Shown: positions 56,511 through 64,000 of the stretch, piece after piece
Position numbering within the stretch: position 1 is the first letter of the stretch
How the letters are laid out: each line of letters opens with the position of its first letter
DNA from: Paragemmobacter amnigenus
Lineage (GTDB): Bacteria; Pseudomonadota; Alphaproteobacteria; Rhodobacterales; Rhodobacteraceae
NCBI RefSeq assembly: GCF_009908265.2
Contig: NZ_JAAATX020000004.1
Location: forward strand, 283,232 to 347,231
DNA: 64,000 nt
Direction: 5' to 3'
Translations under genes and position numbers: made by a program
Notes under the pieces: generated by a model
What the model was told of the DNA's origin: nothing
The model's input: only the letters and a program-made list of their open reading frames with translations
Databases searched by the model: none

Positions 56511-57076
56511 CGCAGCGCGCGGAACAGGAACATCGCGCCCAGCATCACGATCACCAGCCCCGCCAGATCCGCCGCCACCGCCATGGCATAGGTCATCACC
56601 CGCTCGGCCAGCGTCATCATTTCGCAGCACGGGCTATAGGCCATCCGCAACACGTTGAACGTCAATGTCGCCAGCGTCCCCGCCGCAAACAGCGCCATCA
56701 CCCCCGCCCGCCCGCCATCCCGCCGCGCATCGCAGCAGACCAGCTTCATCGCCTCCATCGCAATCATCACCAGCACCAGCCGCGACAGCGTCAACAGCGC
56801 GACCGTCGGCGTCATATGCTCCGGCCCGACGATATAGGCCGAACTGAGCAGCATCGCCGGCAACAGAAGCGGCACCATGATCCAGCCATAGATCCATGCC
56901 AGCAGCACGATCATCCCGTGCGGCACGAACAGCATATGCACCTCGGGTCGCGGATGCGGATGCCGGTGCGTCGGGTCGAACAGGTGGAAGAATTCGCACA
57001 TCGCGAACGAGGCGAGCAGAAGTCCGCTCGCGATCAGGAAATGGAACAGCGGGCCCGGCGTGTTTCGCATCTGCAT
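56501..57076 (-). CDS. Integral membrane protein, 191 residues, unknown function
   Basis: Five or six hydrophobic segments are seen, with a histidine-rich loop (THRHPHPRPEVHMLFVPHG) near residue 40 and CC pairs at KLVCCDARR and YSPCCEMM. Metal binding or metal transport is possible. It overlaps the end of the ArgP-type gene and starts 40 bases from the winged-helix gene. No family was recognised. Confidence 0.7.
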   Translation of the reverse strand: MQMRNTPGPLFHFLIASGLLLASFAMCEFFHLFDPTHRHPHPRPEVHMLFVPHGMIVLLAWIYGWIMVPLLLPAMLLSSAYIVGPEHMTPTVALLTLSRLVLVMIAMEAMKLVCCDARRDGGRAGVMALFAAGTLATLTFNVLRMAYSPCCEMMTLAERVMTYAMAVAADLAGLVIVMLGAMFLFRALRHG

Positions 57077-57115
57077 GACGTCACGATCCCCCGGTTCCCG
57101 CCTGTCCGCTCCCGT

Positions 57116-57451
57116 TCACGATCCATCCTTGTCGGTCACGACGTAATGCCCCGCCCGCGTTTCCGGCGCATGGGCCACAAGCCCCCGCTGCATAAGGCTT
57201 TTCAGCGCGCGGTGATAGGTCGCCTGCGGAATGGCCGCCGCCAGCGGATGGTTGCGGATCGCGTCAGACCGCGCCGCGCGGGGCGTCCCCTGCGACACCT
57301 CGTTGATCGCGTACAGCACATCCCGCTCGTTCTGGGACAGATCGACAAGACCCACGGTCTTTTCCATCTCGAACAGCAGGGACCGCAGCTGTGCCAGACT
57401 CTTGATATTCACTTCCGCACCATTCCATCGTGCAGGACAGGTCGGGGACAT
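57116..57451 (-). CDS. Small winged-helix regulator-like protein
   Basis: This 111-residue protein looks helical with a MarR-like winged-helix region (LSQNERDVLYAINEVS and ATYHRALKSLMQRGLVAHA). It may bind DNA. A shorter start (GTG before NIKSLAQLR) is possible. It is divergent from the receiver-like gene at 57654. Confidence 0.65.
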   Translation of the reverse strand: MSPTCPARWNGAEVNIKSLAQLRSLLFEMEKTVGLVDLSQNERDVLYAINEVSQGTPRAARSDAIRNHPLAAAIPQATYHRALKSLMQRGLVAHAPETRAGHYVVTDKDGS

Positions 57452-57653
57452 CCCGCTGCCTCTTCCTGACCAACAGTATAATTGCGCCCGCGACAGCAGG
57501 CAATCGACAGCATGGCCATTTCAGGACCTTGACAGAACCGGTCGCAATCACAACTTTAACGAGAATTAATTTTCTCCACTCTCCCCGTTTTTCATGGAAC
57601 CCGATTGCATCCCTCCGCGTTGTCGCCCACCCCAACCCGCCCCCGCAGGCACC

Positions 57654-58169
57654 ATGACACCTGACGATACCCCCCTTTCCGTAGAATCCGCCGCCCCGCG
57701 ACAGGGCACACCCGCCCATGTCGTGGCCTTCTGCGCCGATGCGGGCAGCGCACTTTCCCCGATCCTGTCCACACTGGCCGCACAGGGCGCGCGGATCACG
57801 ACCGTCGCCCTGCGCCACCTGCCGCTCGAATGGTTCGACAACTACGCCACCAGCTACGACATCGCCCTCGTCGATGCCGATGCCCTCGGCGACAAGGTGG
57901 ACATGATCGACTTCGGCATGCGCCTGCGCCGTTTTGCCCCCGAACTGCCTGTCATCATGCTCTCGGCACGCATCGCGGCCAATGACACGACGACAGAACG
58001 CATGGCCTTCTGCGACGTGACGCTGCGCCTTCCGGTGGCAGAGGTGACGCTGTTCGAATCCCTCTCCATCGCGCTGGAAAACCACGCCTACTGGCGCGAC
58101 AGCCGCTTCGAAAGCCGCCTCCTCGCGCCGCGGAACCGTCCGCGCCCGCCCCCGCCTCCCGCGGCGTAA
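57654..58169 (+). CDS. Receiver-like protein with degenerate phosphorylation site
   Basis: This 171-residue protein resembles a response-regulator receiver domain: beta3 ALVDADAL with an aspartate and IMLSARI with the serine. The N-terminal acidic pair reads FCADAG and the conserved lysine position reads LRLPV, so normal phosphorylation is doubtful. A proline-rich tail follows. The start at 57654 is favoured over 57594, which lacks a ribosome-binding site. Confidence 0.55.
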   Translation: MTPDDTPLSVESAAPRQGTPAHVVAFCADAGSALSPILSTLAAQGARITTVALRHLPLEWFDNYATSYDIALVDADALGDKVDMIDFGMRLRRFAPELPVIMLSARIAANDTTTERMAFCDVTLRLPVAEVTLFESLSIALENHAYWRDSRFESRLLAPRNRPRPPPPPAA

Positions 58170-58244
58170 CCCTCTCGGGCCGCCGTTCCTTGCCGCCCCC
58201 GCGCGGACATGATCCGCCGGGGGCTGCCCTTTTCCCTGCAATGC

Positions 58245-58274
58245 AAAAGGGCGGCCCGAAGACCGCCCCCTTTT
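58245..58274. terminator. Bidirectional terminator between receiver-like gene and yebC
   Basis: GGGCGG (58249-58254) and CCGCCC (58263-58268) form a stem with loop CCCGAAGA, flanked by AAAA on the left and TTTT on the right. It can terminate transcripts from both sides; on the minus strand it follows yebC and ends in TTTT. Confidence 0.8.
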
Positions 58275-58293
58275 CCGTCCCGTCGCGCGCGGA

Positions 58294-59037
58294 TCAGCCC
58301 AGCTGCGCCGCCACATCCTCGGGGATGTCGAAATTGTGCGTCACGGTCTGCACATCGTCATCCTCTTCCAGCATGTCGATCAGCCGCATCAGCTTCTGCG
58401 CGGTTTCCAGATCGACCTCGGTCCGCGACTGCGGCCGCCAGACCAGCTTCGACTCGGTCGATTCCCCCAGCGCCTTCTCCAGCGCGTCGGACACTTCCGA
58501 CAGGCTTTCCACGCTGCAATAGATCCAGTGCCCCTCTTCGTCGGACTCCACGTCATCCGCCCCGGCATCCAGCGCGGCCATCATCACGTCATCCGCCGAC
58601 CCGGCGGAAGCGGGATAGGAAATCTCGCCCACCCGGTCGAAGGAATGGCTGACCGATCCGGTCTGACCAAGGTTCCCGCCGCATTTGGTGAAATAGGAAC
58701 GCACATTCGACGCCGTGCGGTTCAGGTTGTCCGTCATCGCCTCGACGATGATGGCGATCCCGTTCACGCCATAGCCTTCATAGCGGATCTCGGTGTAATC
58801 CTCCGCATCCCCGCCCTGCGACTTCTTGATCGCTCGCTCGATCACGTCCTTCGGCATCGACACGGCCTTCGCCGCCTTCACCGCCAGACGCAGGCGCGGG
58901 TTCTTGTCGGGGTCGGGATCGCCCATCTTCGCGGCGACGGTGATTTCCTTCGCCAGCTTGGAAAACATCTTCGAGCGCAGCTTGTCCTGCTTGCCCTTCC
59001 GATGCTGGATGTTCGCCCATTTAGAATGGCCTGCCAT
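58294..59037 (-). CDS. yebC: YebC/PmpR-TACO1 family protein
   Basis: This 247-residue cytoplasmic protein has the family start [17 protein letters not shown], followed by three alpha/beta domains with [10 protein letters not shown] and [12 protein letters not shown]. YebC proteins act in transcription regulation or in relief of ribosome stalling at proline runs. The start at 59037 fits the family exactly. It is separated from the DUF4405 gene by 84 bases. Confidence 0.94.
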   Translation of the reverse strand: MAGHSKWANIQHRKGKQDKLRSKMFSKLAKEITVAAKMGDPDPDKNPRLRLAVKAAKAVSMPKDVIERAIKKSQGGDAEDYTEIRYEGYGVNGIAIIVEAMTDNLNRTASNVRSYFTKCGGNLGQTGSVSHSFDRVGEISYPASAGSADDVMMAALDAGADDVESDEEGHWIYCSVESLSEVSDALEKALGESTESKLVWRPQSRTEVDLETAQKLMRLIDMLEEDDDVQTVTHNFDIPEDVAAQLG

Positions 59038-59121
59038 GACCCTTGCTCCGTGCGCCCTGATTGGGTGATGGCGTCCTATACACAAGGCGGGCAGGGAACG
59101 GCAACCCCGCCCGCCCTGCCT

Positions 59122-59649
59122 TCACTCCGCCGCAGGCCCGAAAACCGCCGCCAGCGCGGCGAATTGCAGCCCCCGGTCCCCGCCCGACAGGTCCGCAACC
59201 GTACTATCCGGTCCCGCACCGGACAGACCCGCCGCCGCCAGAGCCCCGACCACCGCCGCCACATCCTGCCCCGCCAGATCGGCCAGCACCGTGACCGGCG
59301 CGCGCTCCACCGCGCCCAGCACCGCCTCGACCGCCGCCCCCGGCCCGCCCGCGGGCGCCACCGGCAGATAGCCCGCCGCCACGCCCAGCACACCCAGACC
59401 CATGATCCCCGCCGCGAACGGTCGCCGCAGATAGGCCGAAAACGCCCGCCGGTTCAGCCACAGATGCGCCCCCGCCCCCGCCAGCAGCGCCCAGCCCGCC
59501 CATTCGTGCAGGCCCTTCATCAGCCCCGTCTCGACATGGAAGAACATCGCCACCCCCGTCGCCCCCATCATCAGGAACGACCCCACGACAAGGGGCGTGG
59601 CCCATGACCGAAGCGGAACGGAAACGCGCGGCGCGGCAAGACCAGACAT
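59122..59649 (-). CDS. DUF4405-type membrane protein
   Basis: This 175-residue protein has three membrane segments: PLVVGSFLMMGATGVAMFFH, WAGWALLAGAGAHLW and AAGIMGLGVLGVAAGYL. Histidines in these segments (FFHVETG, LHEWAGW and AHLWLNR) resemble haem-ligand positions of cytochrome b561-like proteins. A C-terminal soluble part of about 80 residues follows. GGAGAG precedes the start at 59649. It is the last gene of a leftward run. Confidence 0.72.
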   Translation of the reverse strand: MSGLAAPRVSVPLRSWATPLVVGSFLMMGATGVAMFFHVETGLMKGLHEWAGWALLAGAGAHLWLNRRAFSAYLRRPFAAGIMGLGVLGVAAGYLPVAPAGGPGAAVEAVLGAVERAPVTVLADLAGQDVAAVVGALAAAGLSGAGPDSTVADLSGGDRGLQFAALAAVFGPAAE

Positions 59650-59723
59650 CGGGAACTCTCCTGTCAAACGGTGTCCCCCGTTCAACGCCACCGCCCGCCG
59701 GTTCCGTCGCGCCGGACGGGCAC

Positions 59724-60080
59724 TTACTCCACCGGCGGGGGCGAGACGAACTCCCACACCCGCCCGTCGCCCGAAATCTCCACCCGCGCCATCGGCGGCA
59801 CCGCGCCCTCGGCACCCAGCGCCTGCGTCAGGCCCGTCCAGAACTGCCGCAGCAGGTTGGGCTTCTCCACCACCGCCACGCGATAATCGAACCCCGCGCC
59901 ACAGCGCTCCAGCCGCCCCGCGCCGCCCGCCGCCGCCCAATCCGCGCGGCACACGGTCCCGTCGCCCAGAACCACCGTCAGAACCTCTGCCGACAGCCGC
60001 GCCGATTGCGGCACGGGGGCCTGCCCGCCCCCCGCACATCCGGTCAGAGCCACCAGCGCCAGCACCGCAAGAACCCGCAT
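59724..60080 (-). CDS. Small lipoprotein, unknown function
   Basis: This 118-residue protein has a lipoprotein signal peptide (MRVLAVLALVALTGC), so the cysteine at residue 15 would be lipidated after cleavage. The rest is probably periplasmic. The ATG at 60080 is preceded by GGGAG; a GTG three codons upstream is an alternative. It follows the SLC13 transporter gene by 12 bases. Confidence 0.72.
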   Translation of the reverse strand: MRVLAVLALVALTGCAGGGQAPVPQSARLSAEVLTVVLGDGTVCRADWAAAGGAGRLERCGAGFDYRVAVVEKPNLLRQFWTGLTQALGAEGAVPPMARVEISGDGRVWEFVSPPPVE

Positions 60081-60092
60081 CCCGTCCACTCC

Positions 60093-61871
60093 CTACAGCG
60101 GCCAAATCACCGGGATCAGCGCCGAAGCCACCAACCCCGTCAGGATGTTCAGCGGTATCCCCACCCGCATGAAGTCCGAGAACCGGTATCCCCCGGGCCC
60201 GTAGACCATCATGTTGGTCTGATAGCCCACCGGCGTGGCAAAGGCCACCGACGCGCTGAACATCACCGCGACGACAAAGCCGCGCGGATCCACCCCCAGC
60301 GACTGCGCCAGCTCGATCACTATGGGCGTATAGATCACCGCCACCGCATTGTTCGACAGGAATTCCGTCAGGATCAGCCCCAGGAAATAGACCGCAAGGA
60401 TCATCAGGAACGGCGACAGCCCCGCCATCTTCGGCGCCACCGCCGTCACGATCAGCGACACCGCCCCCGACTGGTCCAACCCCTCGCCCACCGCCAGCAT
60501 GGCAAAGATCATCGCCATCAGCCGCCCGTCGACAAAGGTGAAGGCCTCCTCCGCATCCACACAGCGCGTCACAAGGATCAGCGCCACCGCCAGCAGCGCC
60601 AGCGCCATGATCGGCGCGACATCCAATGCCGACAGGATCACGATCCCCGCCAGCGCCGCCACCGCAATCGGCGCCTTCGACCGCCGGAACGGCTTGATCG
60701 ACGGGCGCGTGATATCCACCAGATCCATGTCCGCCGCCAGCCGCTGGATATCCTCCACCGACCCTTCCAGAAGCAGCGTATCCCCAACCCGCACGGTCAG
60801 GTCGTCCAGCTGCCGCCCGATATTCTGGTTCCGCCGATGCGCGGCCAGCACATAGACCCCGTACCGCCGCCGCAGCCGCAACTCGCCCAGCCGCCGCCCC
60901 TCCATCCGGCACCCGGGCGAAATCAGAACCTCCACCGTCTCGGTCCGGGTCGAGGACAGCTTGTCCACCAGATGCAGGTCCTTGCGCCCCTGCAATCCCA
61001 GCAGCTCCGTCATCTCGGTCCGCAACACCACGCGGTCCCCCGCCTCCAGCACCACCGGCGCCAGATCGCGCCTGAGCGACGCATCCCCCCGCAGCACGTC
61101 GATCAGCCGCACCCCGTCACGCTTGAACAGGTCGATCTCCAGCACCGCCTGCCCGATCAGCGGACTGTCCTCGGGGATCGCGACCTCGGTAAAATACTTC
61201 ATCTTCCGCCGGTCGCTCAGCAGCACGCCCATGCTCTGCCGCACCGGCAACAGCTTCGGCGCGGTCAGCGCAAGGAAGATGCCCCCCACCACCGTCAGCG
61301 CCAGCCCCAGCGGCGCAATCTCGAAGATCGAGAAATGCTCCAGCCCCGCCTTGGCTGCCACCCCGTCCACCAGCAGGTTGGTCGATGTCCCGATCAGCGT
61401 CATCATCCCGCCAAGGACGGTGATGTAAGACAGCGGGATCAACAGCTTGGACGGAGCCGTCCCCAGCTTCACCGCCAGCTGGATCACCACGGGGATCATC
61501 ACCGCCACCAAGGGCGTGTTGTTCATGATGCCCGACGCCGCCGCGATCACCCCGAACAGCACCACGATGGTCGCCTTGGGATGGTCGCCCGCATGGCGCT
61601 CGGCAATGCGGACCACCGCCTCGACCGCGCCGGTCCGGACCAACCCGCCCATCACCAGAAACATCAGGACGATGGTCCATGGCGCGGCATTGGACAGTAC
61701 CGAAATCCCGTCCTTCACCGGCAGGATGCCCGTGACCAGCATCACCGCCGCCCCGCCGATCGCCGTCACCTCGACCGGATAGGTCTCGCGCACGAAAAGC
61801 GTGAACATCACCACAAGGATGCCCAGCGCGACCCAGGGCTGCCACTCTGCCGCCAGTTCAAATCCGAACAT
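60093..61871 (-). CDS. SLC13/DASS-type transporter with two TrkA-C domains
   Basis: This 592-residue protein has an N-terminal membrane half (about 10-210), two RCK_C/TrkA-C-type cytoplasmic domains (about 215-385) and a C-terminal membrane half. Family signatures include NNTPLVAVMIPV and GTSTNLLVDG, and later FLSNNAVAVIYTPI. The layout matches anion (sulfate, dicarboxylate) transporters of the SLC13 group. The start at 61871 was chosen from the MFGFELAAEW beginning; the longer frame is a shadow of the EamA gene. Confidence 0.9.
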   Translation of the reverse strand: MFGFELAAEWQPWVALGILVVMFTLFVRETYPVEVTAIGGAAVMLVTGILPVKDGISVLSNAAPWTIVLMFLVMGGLVRTGAVEAVVRIAERHAGDHPKATIVVLFGVIAAASGIMNNTPLVAVMIPVVIQLAVKLGTAPSKLLIPLSYITVLGGMMTLIGTSTNLLVDGVAAKAGLEHFSIFEIAPLGLALTVVGGIFLALTAPKLLPVRQSMGVLLSDRRKMKYFTEVAIPEDSPLIGQAVLEIDLFKRDGVRLIDVLRGDASLRRDLAPVVLEAGDRVVLRTEMTELLGLQGRKDLHLVDKLSSTRTETVEVLISPGCRMEGRRLGELRLRRRYGVYVLAAHRRNQNIGRQLDDLTVRVGDTLLLEGSVEDIQRLAADMDLVDITRPSIKPFRRSKAPIAVAALAGIVILSALDVAPIMALALLAVALILVTRCVDAEEAFTFVDGRLMAMIFAMLAVGEGLDQSGAVSLIVTAVAPKMAGLSPFLMILAVYFLGLILTEFLSNNAVAVIYTPIVIELAQSLGVDPRGFVVAVMFSASVAFATPVGYQTNMMVYGPGGYRFSDFMRVGIPLNILTGLVASALIPVIWPL

Positions 61872-61900
61872 TCCGGTCCCCGCTTCCTCGCTCCGGCGCG

Positions 61901-62827
61901 TCACAGGGCGGGCGATACCTCGCGTCCGGCCTTCTCGCGCGGGCTGACCAATGCCACACCGACCAGAAGCAAAACAAGCGACAGCCACAGAGAAGGAGGA
62001 AATCTTTCCCCCAACAGGACCATTGCCCAGAAAATTCCCGCTCCCGTCACGATATAGGAACATTGTGAGGCAAAGACCGCCCCCGCGCGGAACGCAAGCC
62101 AGACATAGGCGGCATACATCAGCGCATGGATGGCCGACGATACGGCCAATGCCGCCTCGGGCCGGTCGAATCCGGCAAAGGGATCGAACATCTGCCCCGT
62201 CATCAGCGCCAGCGGCAGACATCCCAGCAGCCCTGCGACCGACGCCCCGAACATCGCCTGCACCGCATCCATCCCCGCCGTGCCGTTGCGCGCCACATAA
62301 AGCCCTTCCAGCGCATAGCAGAGCGGCCCGATCATCGCGACGGGCAGGAATGCCACCATCCCCGCCTCCGGCAGCACGGCCCCCGGCGCGGCCAGCAGCG
62401 CCACCCCCGTCAGGCCCAGACACAGCCCCGCCAGCCGCAGCCAGCGGAACCGCTCCATCCCCAGAAGCAGGGCCAGCGGAAAGGCGATCATCGGCACGGC
62501 GGAAATGATCATGGACATCACCCCCGACGGCAGGCGCGCGACCGACAGATAGAAGGTCGCATTGGGAACCAGCGTCCCCAGCGCCGCCACGATGCCGTAA
62601 AACCGCATCGCGGGCCACGTCCAGACGATCCCCTTGCCCCGCGGCAGGCTGATCGCGCCCAGCACGATCATGCAGACCACCAGCTGCCAGAAGATCAGCC
62701 CGAAAGGACCGTGCCCGTCCTCGGTCGCCATCTTGCCCAAGGGCTGCGTCATACCCCAGCCAAGGCCCAGCATCAGCAGCAGCGCCACATGGAACCAGCG
62801 CGCGGTGGCCAGACTGCCCGTGGTCAC
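61901..62827 (-). CDS. EamA-family (DMT) transporter
   Basis: This 308-residue inner-membrane protein has ten predicted membrane segments (LLLMLGLGWGMTQPLGKMA first). It starts with GTG at 62827, overlapping the stop of the metallophosphoesterase gene by four bases. The substrate is unknown. Confidence 0.87.
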   Translation of the reverse strand: MTTGSLATARWFHVALLLMLGLGWGMTQPLGKMATEDGHGPFGLIFWQLVVCMIVLGAISLPRGKGIVWTWPAMRFYGIVAALGTLVPNATFYLSVARLPSGVMSMIISAVPMIAFPLALLLGMERFRWLRLAGLCLGLTGVALLAAPGAVLPEAGMVAFLPVAMIGPLCYALEGLYVARNGTAGMDAVQAMFGASVAGLLGCLPLALMTGQMFDPFAGFDRPEAALAVSSAIHALMYAAYVWLAFRAGAVFASQCSYIVTGAGIFWAMVLLGERFPPSLWLSLVLLLVGVALVSPREKAGREVSPAL

Positions 62828-63636
62828 GGCGCGCTTTCCTGCAACCGCCCGCCCGTCCGCACCGGCACCACCCGCAGCGCCTTGCCCGTCCGGTCATCGG
62901 TCTCGACAAAGACGCCCGACAGCGTGGCCTCGCCCGCCGCAGGCTCGAACCGCGCCTTGGCCATGCCGGTGACAAAGCGGCGCAGCGGCTCCATCTTCTC
63001 CATCCCGATCACGCTGTCATAATCCCCGCACATGCCCGCGTCCGTAAGGTAGGCCGTGCCCCCCTTCAGGATCATCGCATCTGCCGTAGGCACATGGGTA
63101 TGCGTGCCCACCACCAGCGACGCCTGCCCGTCGCACCAATGGCCCATGCCCATCTTCTCGCTCGTCGCTTCGGCATGGACATCCACGATGGCCGCCTGCA
63201 CCGCCGCGCCCAGCGCATGGGATTTCAGCACCCCCTCGATGGCCGAGAAGGGGTCGTCGAAAGGCCGCTTCATGAAGACCTGCCCCAGCACCTGCGCCAC
63301 AAGGACCTTGCGCCCCTGCGTCGCGGTGAACACCCGCCACCCCTTGCCGGGCGCGACCTTGGAAAAGTTGATGGGCCGGATGATCCGCGGCTCGGTCTCG
63401 ATGAAGGACAGCATGTCCTTCTGGTCAAAGGCATGGTCGCCCAGCGTGATGCAATCCGCCCCCGCCGCAAGCAGCGCCTTGGCATGCTCGCCCGTCAGTC
63501 CCGCTCCGGACGACGCATTCTCGCCATTGACCACCACGAAATCCAGCGCCCAGTCCGCGCGCAGCGACGGCAGCCGCGCCGTCACCGCCGCACGCCCCGC
63601 CCGCCCCATCACATCGCCAAGGAATAACATACGCAT
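62824..63636 (-). CDS. YmdB-like metallophosphoesterase (TIGR00282 type)
   Basis: This 270-residue enzyme has a calcineurin-like dimetal site: GDVMGRAGR (7-15), VVNGENAS, LGDHAFD and VVGTHTHVPTADA. Relatives such as YmdB hydrolyse 2',3'-cyclic nucleotides. It is the first gene of a leftward run and is preceded by a hairpin-containing region. The start may be 63636 or the ATG two codons later, which is better spaced from the GGGGGG. Confidence 0.9.
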   Translation of the reverse strand: MRMLFLGDVMGRAGRAAVTARLPSLRADWALDFVVVNGENASSGAGLTGEHAKALLAAGADCITLGDHAFDQKDMLSFIETEPRIIRPINFSKVAPGKGWRVFTATQGRKVLVAQVLGQVFMKRPFDDPFSAIEGVLKSHALGAAVQAAIVDVHAEATSEKMGMGHWCDGQASLVVGTHTHVPTADAMILKGGTAYLTDAGMCGDYDSVIGMEKMEPLRRFVTGMAKARFEPAAGEATLSGVFVETDDRTGKALRVVPVRTGGRLQESAP

Positions 63637-63674
63637 CCCCCCGCCCTACGCCCCGCCGCACGAAACGGCAATCC

Positions 63675-63701
63675 CGTTCCCGACGGGCGGCGTCGGGAAC
63701 G
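63675..63701. repeat. Perfect 10-bp hairpin upstream of the metallophosphoesterase
   Basis: CGTTCCCGAC (63675-63684) pairs perfectly with 63692-63701 around a 7-base loop. It lies 39-65 bases upstream of the start of the leftward gene and has no T tract. It could be a 5' leader structure or part of a repeat element. Confidence 0.5.
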
Positions 63702-63718
63702 CACCGCGCGTCACCAAA

Positions 63719-63742
63719 CCGTAGGGCGGGGTTCACCCCGCC
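63719..63742. repeat. Palindromic repeat, copy 1
   Basis: A 24-base unit with core GGCGGGGTTCACCCCGCC forms a 7-bp stem with a TTCA loop. An identical copy starts 65 bases downstream. These look like members of a dispersed palindromic family. Confidence 0.7.
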
Positions 63743-63783
63743 TCGCGCCCCCGACCTGATCCGCGCCCCCCCGACCCGCATCA

Positions 63784-63807
63784 CCGTAGGGCGGGGTTCA
63801 CCCCGCC
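63784..63807. repeat. Palindromic repeat, copy 2
   Basis: Identical over 24 bases to the copy at 63719-63742 and in the same orientation. Confidence 0.7.
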
Positions 63808-64000
63808 ACACACACCCCTCCCCCCTGTCTCGCAGCCCACCCCCACCCCCACCTGTGCACCCACGCACCCTTAACCACGATCCGCCACCCCACCCTGCCG
63901 GAATTTGTATGTACACTCTGCGGTACACCCCTCTGCACAACGCCCTGCACAGCCCCGTTCCGCCAACCCCCCGAAAACACGGCGCAAACCGAAAACCCTT

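Larger units (their letters stand above)
63637..64000. other. Non-coding end of the window
   Basis: No reading frame here looks like a gene. The left part holds the leader of the metallophosphoesterase gene with the hairpin and the two palindromic repeats. The right part is C-rich (runs such as CCCACCCCCACCCCCACC) and has a short TGTACAC ... GTACACC pair near 63911-63930 that could be a binding site for a gene beyond the edge. Confidence 0.5.

Noticed and set aside
59604..62057. 817-residue plus-strand frame rich in R, H and Q
   Set aside because: It is antisense to the SLC13, lipoprotein and DUF4405 genes, all with clear domains.
61872..62975. N-terminal extension of the SLC13 frame
   Set aside because: It overlaps the EamA gene in another frame; the transporter fold starts at 61871.

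Overview
The window is a GC-rich bacterial chromosome segment that looks like the Rhodobacterales/Paracoccaceae (Alphaproteobacteria). The evidence is the GC-rich third codon positions, the end of a probable nitrous-oxide-reductase cluster (an ApbE/NosX-type flavin transferase behind a NosL-like C-terminus), an alphaproteobacterial glpDSTPQUVK glycerol operon, a DUF2793 spike-like protein, RTX/Hint proteins, several PotABCD-type transporters, and short palindromic intergenic repeats. No rRNA, tRNA, insertion sequence, prophage block or CRISPR array was recognised.

Positions 1-13,200 hold the nos-type end, a two-domain flavin monooxygenase with a neighbouring AcoR-like regulator, a PotABCD-type ABC operon, a LysR regulator, and divergent or convergent creatininase and creatinase genes, followed by an SDR protein. 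Positions 13,200-16,000 encode a NIDO-RTX-Hint protein. Positions 16,200-29,900 hold a second PotABCD-type operon with an SDR gene, a LuxR-type regulator, an acetamidase/formamidase with an inserted zinc ribbon, a histidine kinase/response regulator pair, an aminoglycoside-phosphotransferase-fold kinase and a GcvT-type N-methylglycine (sarcosine/dimethylglycine) dehydrogenase. Together, creatininase, creatinase and the GcvT-type flavoenzyme outline a route creatinine -> creatine -> sarcosine + urea -> glycine + one-carbon unit. The two ABC systems are natural but unproven candidates for uptake of small cationic or N-methylated compounds.

Positions 29,900-33,750 form a tight LysR / DoxX / VOC / glutathionyl-hydroquinone reductase / carboxylesterase set that resembles quinone-detoxification loci (compare mhq genes of Bacillus). 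Positions 33,800-44,200 are the glycerol locus: glpR divergent from glpD-S-T-P-Q-U-V-K, with repeated TTCGTTT/AAACGAA boxes between them, followed by an iron-type alcohol dehydrogenase.

Positions 45,500-54,000 combine sugar-nucleotide genes (galE, ugd) with a DUF2793 spike-like protein and a very long RTX protein, suggesting cell-surface or capsule functions. The rest is transport and housekeeping: an EamA exporter, a LysE-type exporter divergent from its ArgP-type regulator, a membrane protein, a winged-helix gene opposite a receiver-like gene, yebC, and a run of five leftward genes (metallophosphoesterase, EamA, SLC13 transporter, lipoprotein, DUF4405 membrane protein). The last 364 bases hold a strong hairpin and two copies of a palindromic repeat but no recognisable gene.
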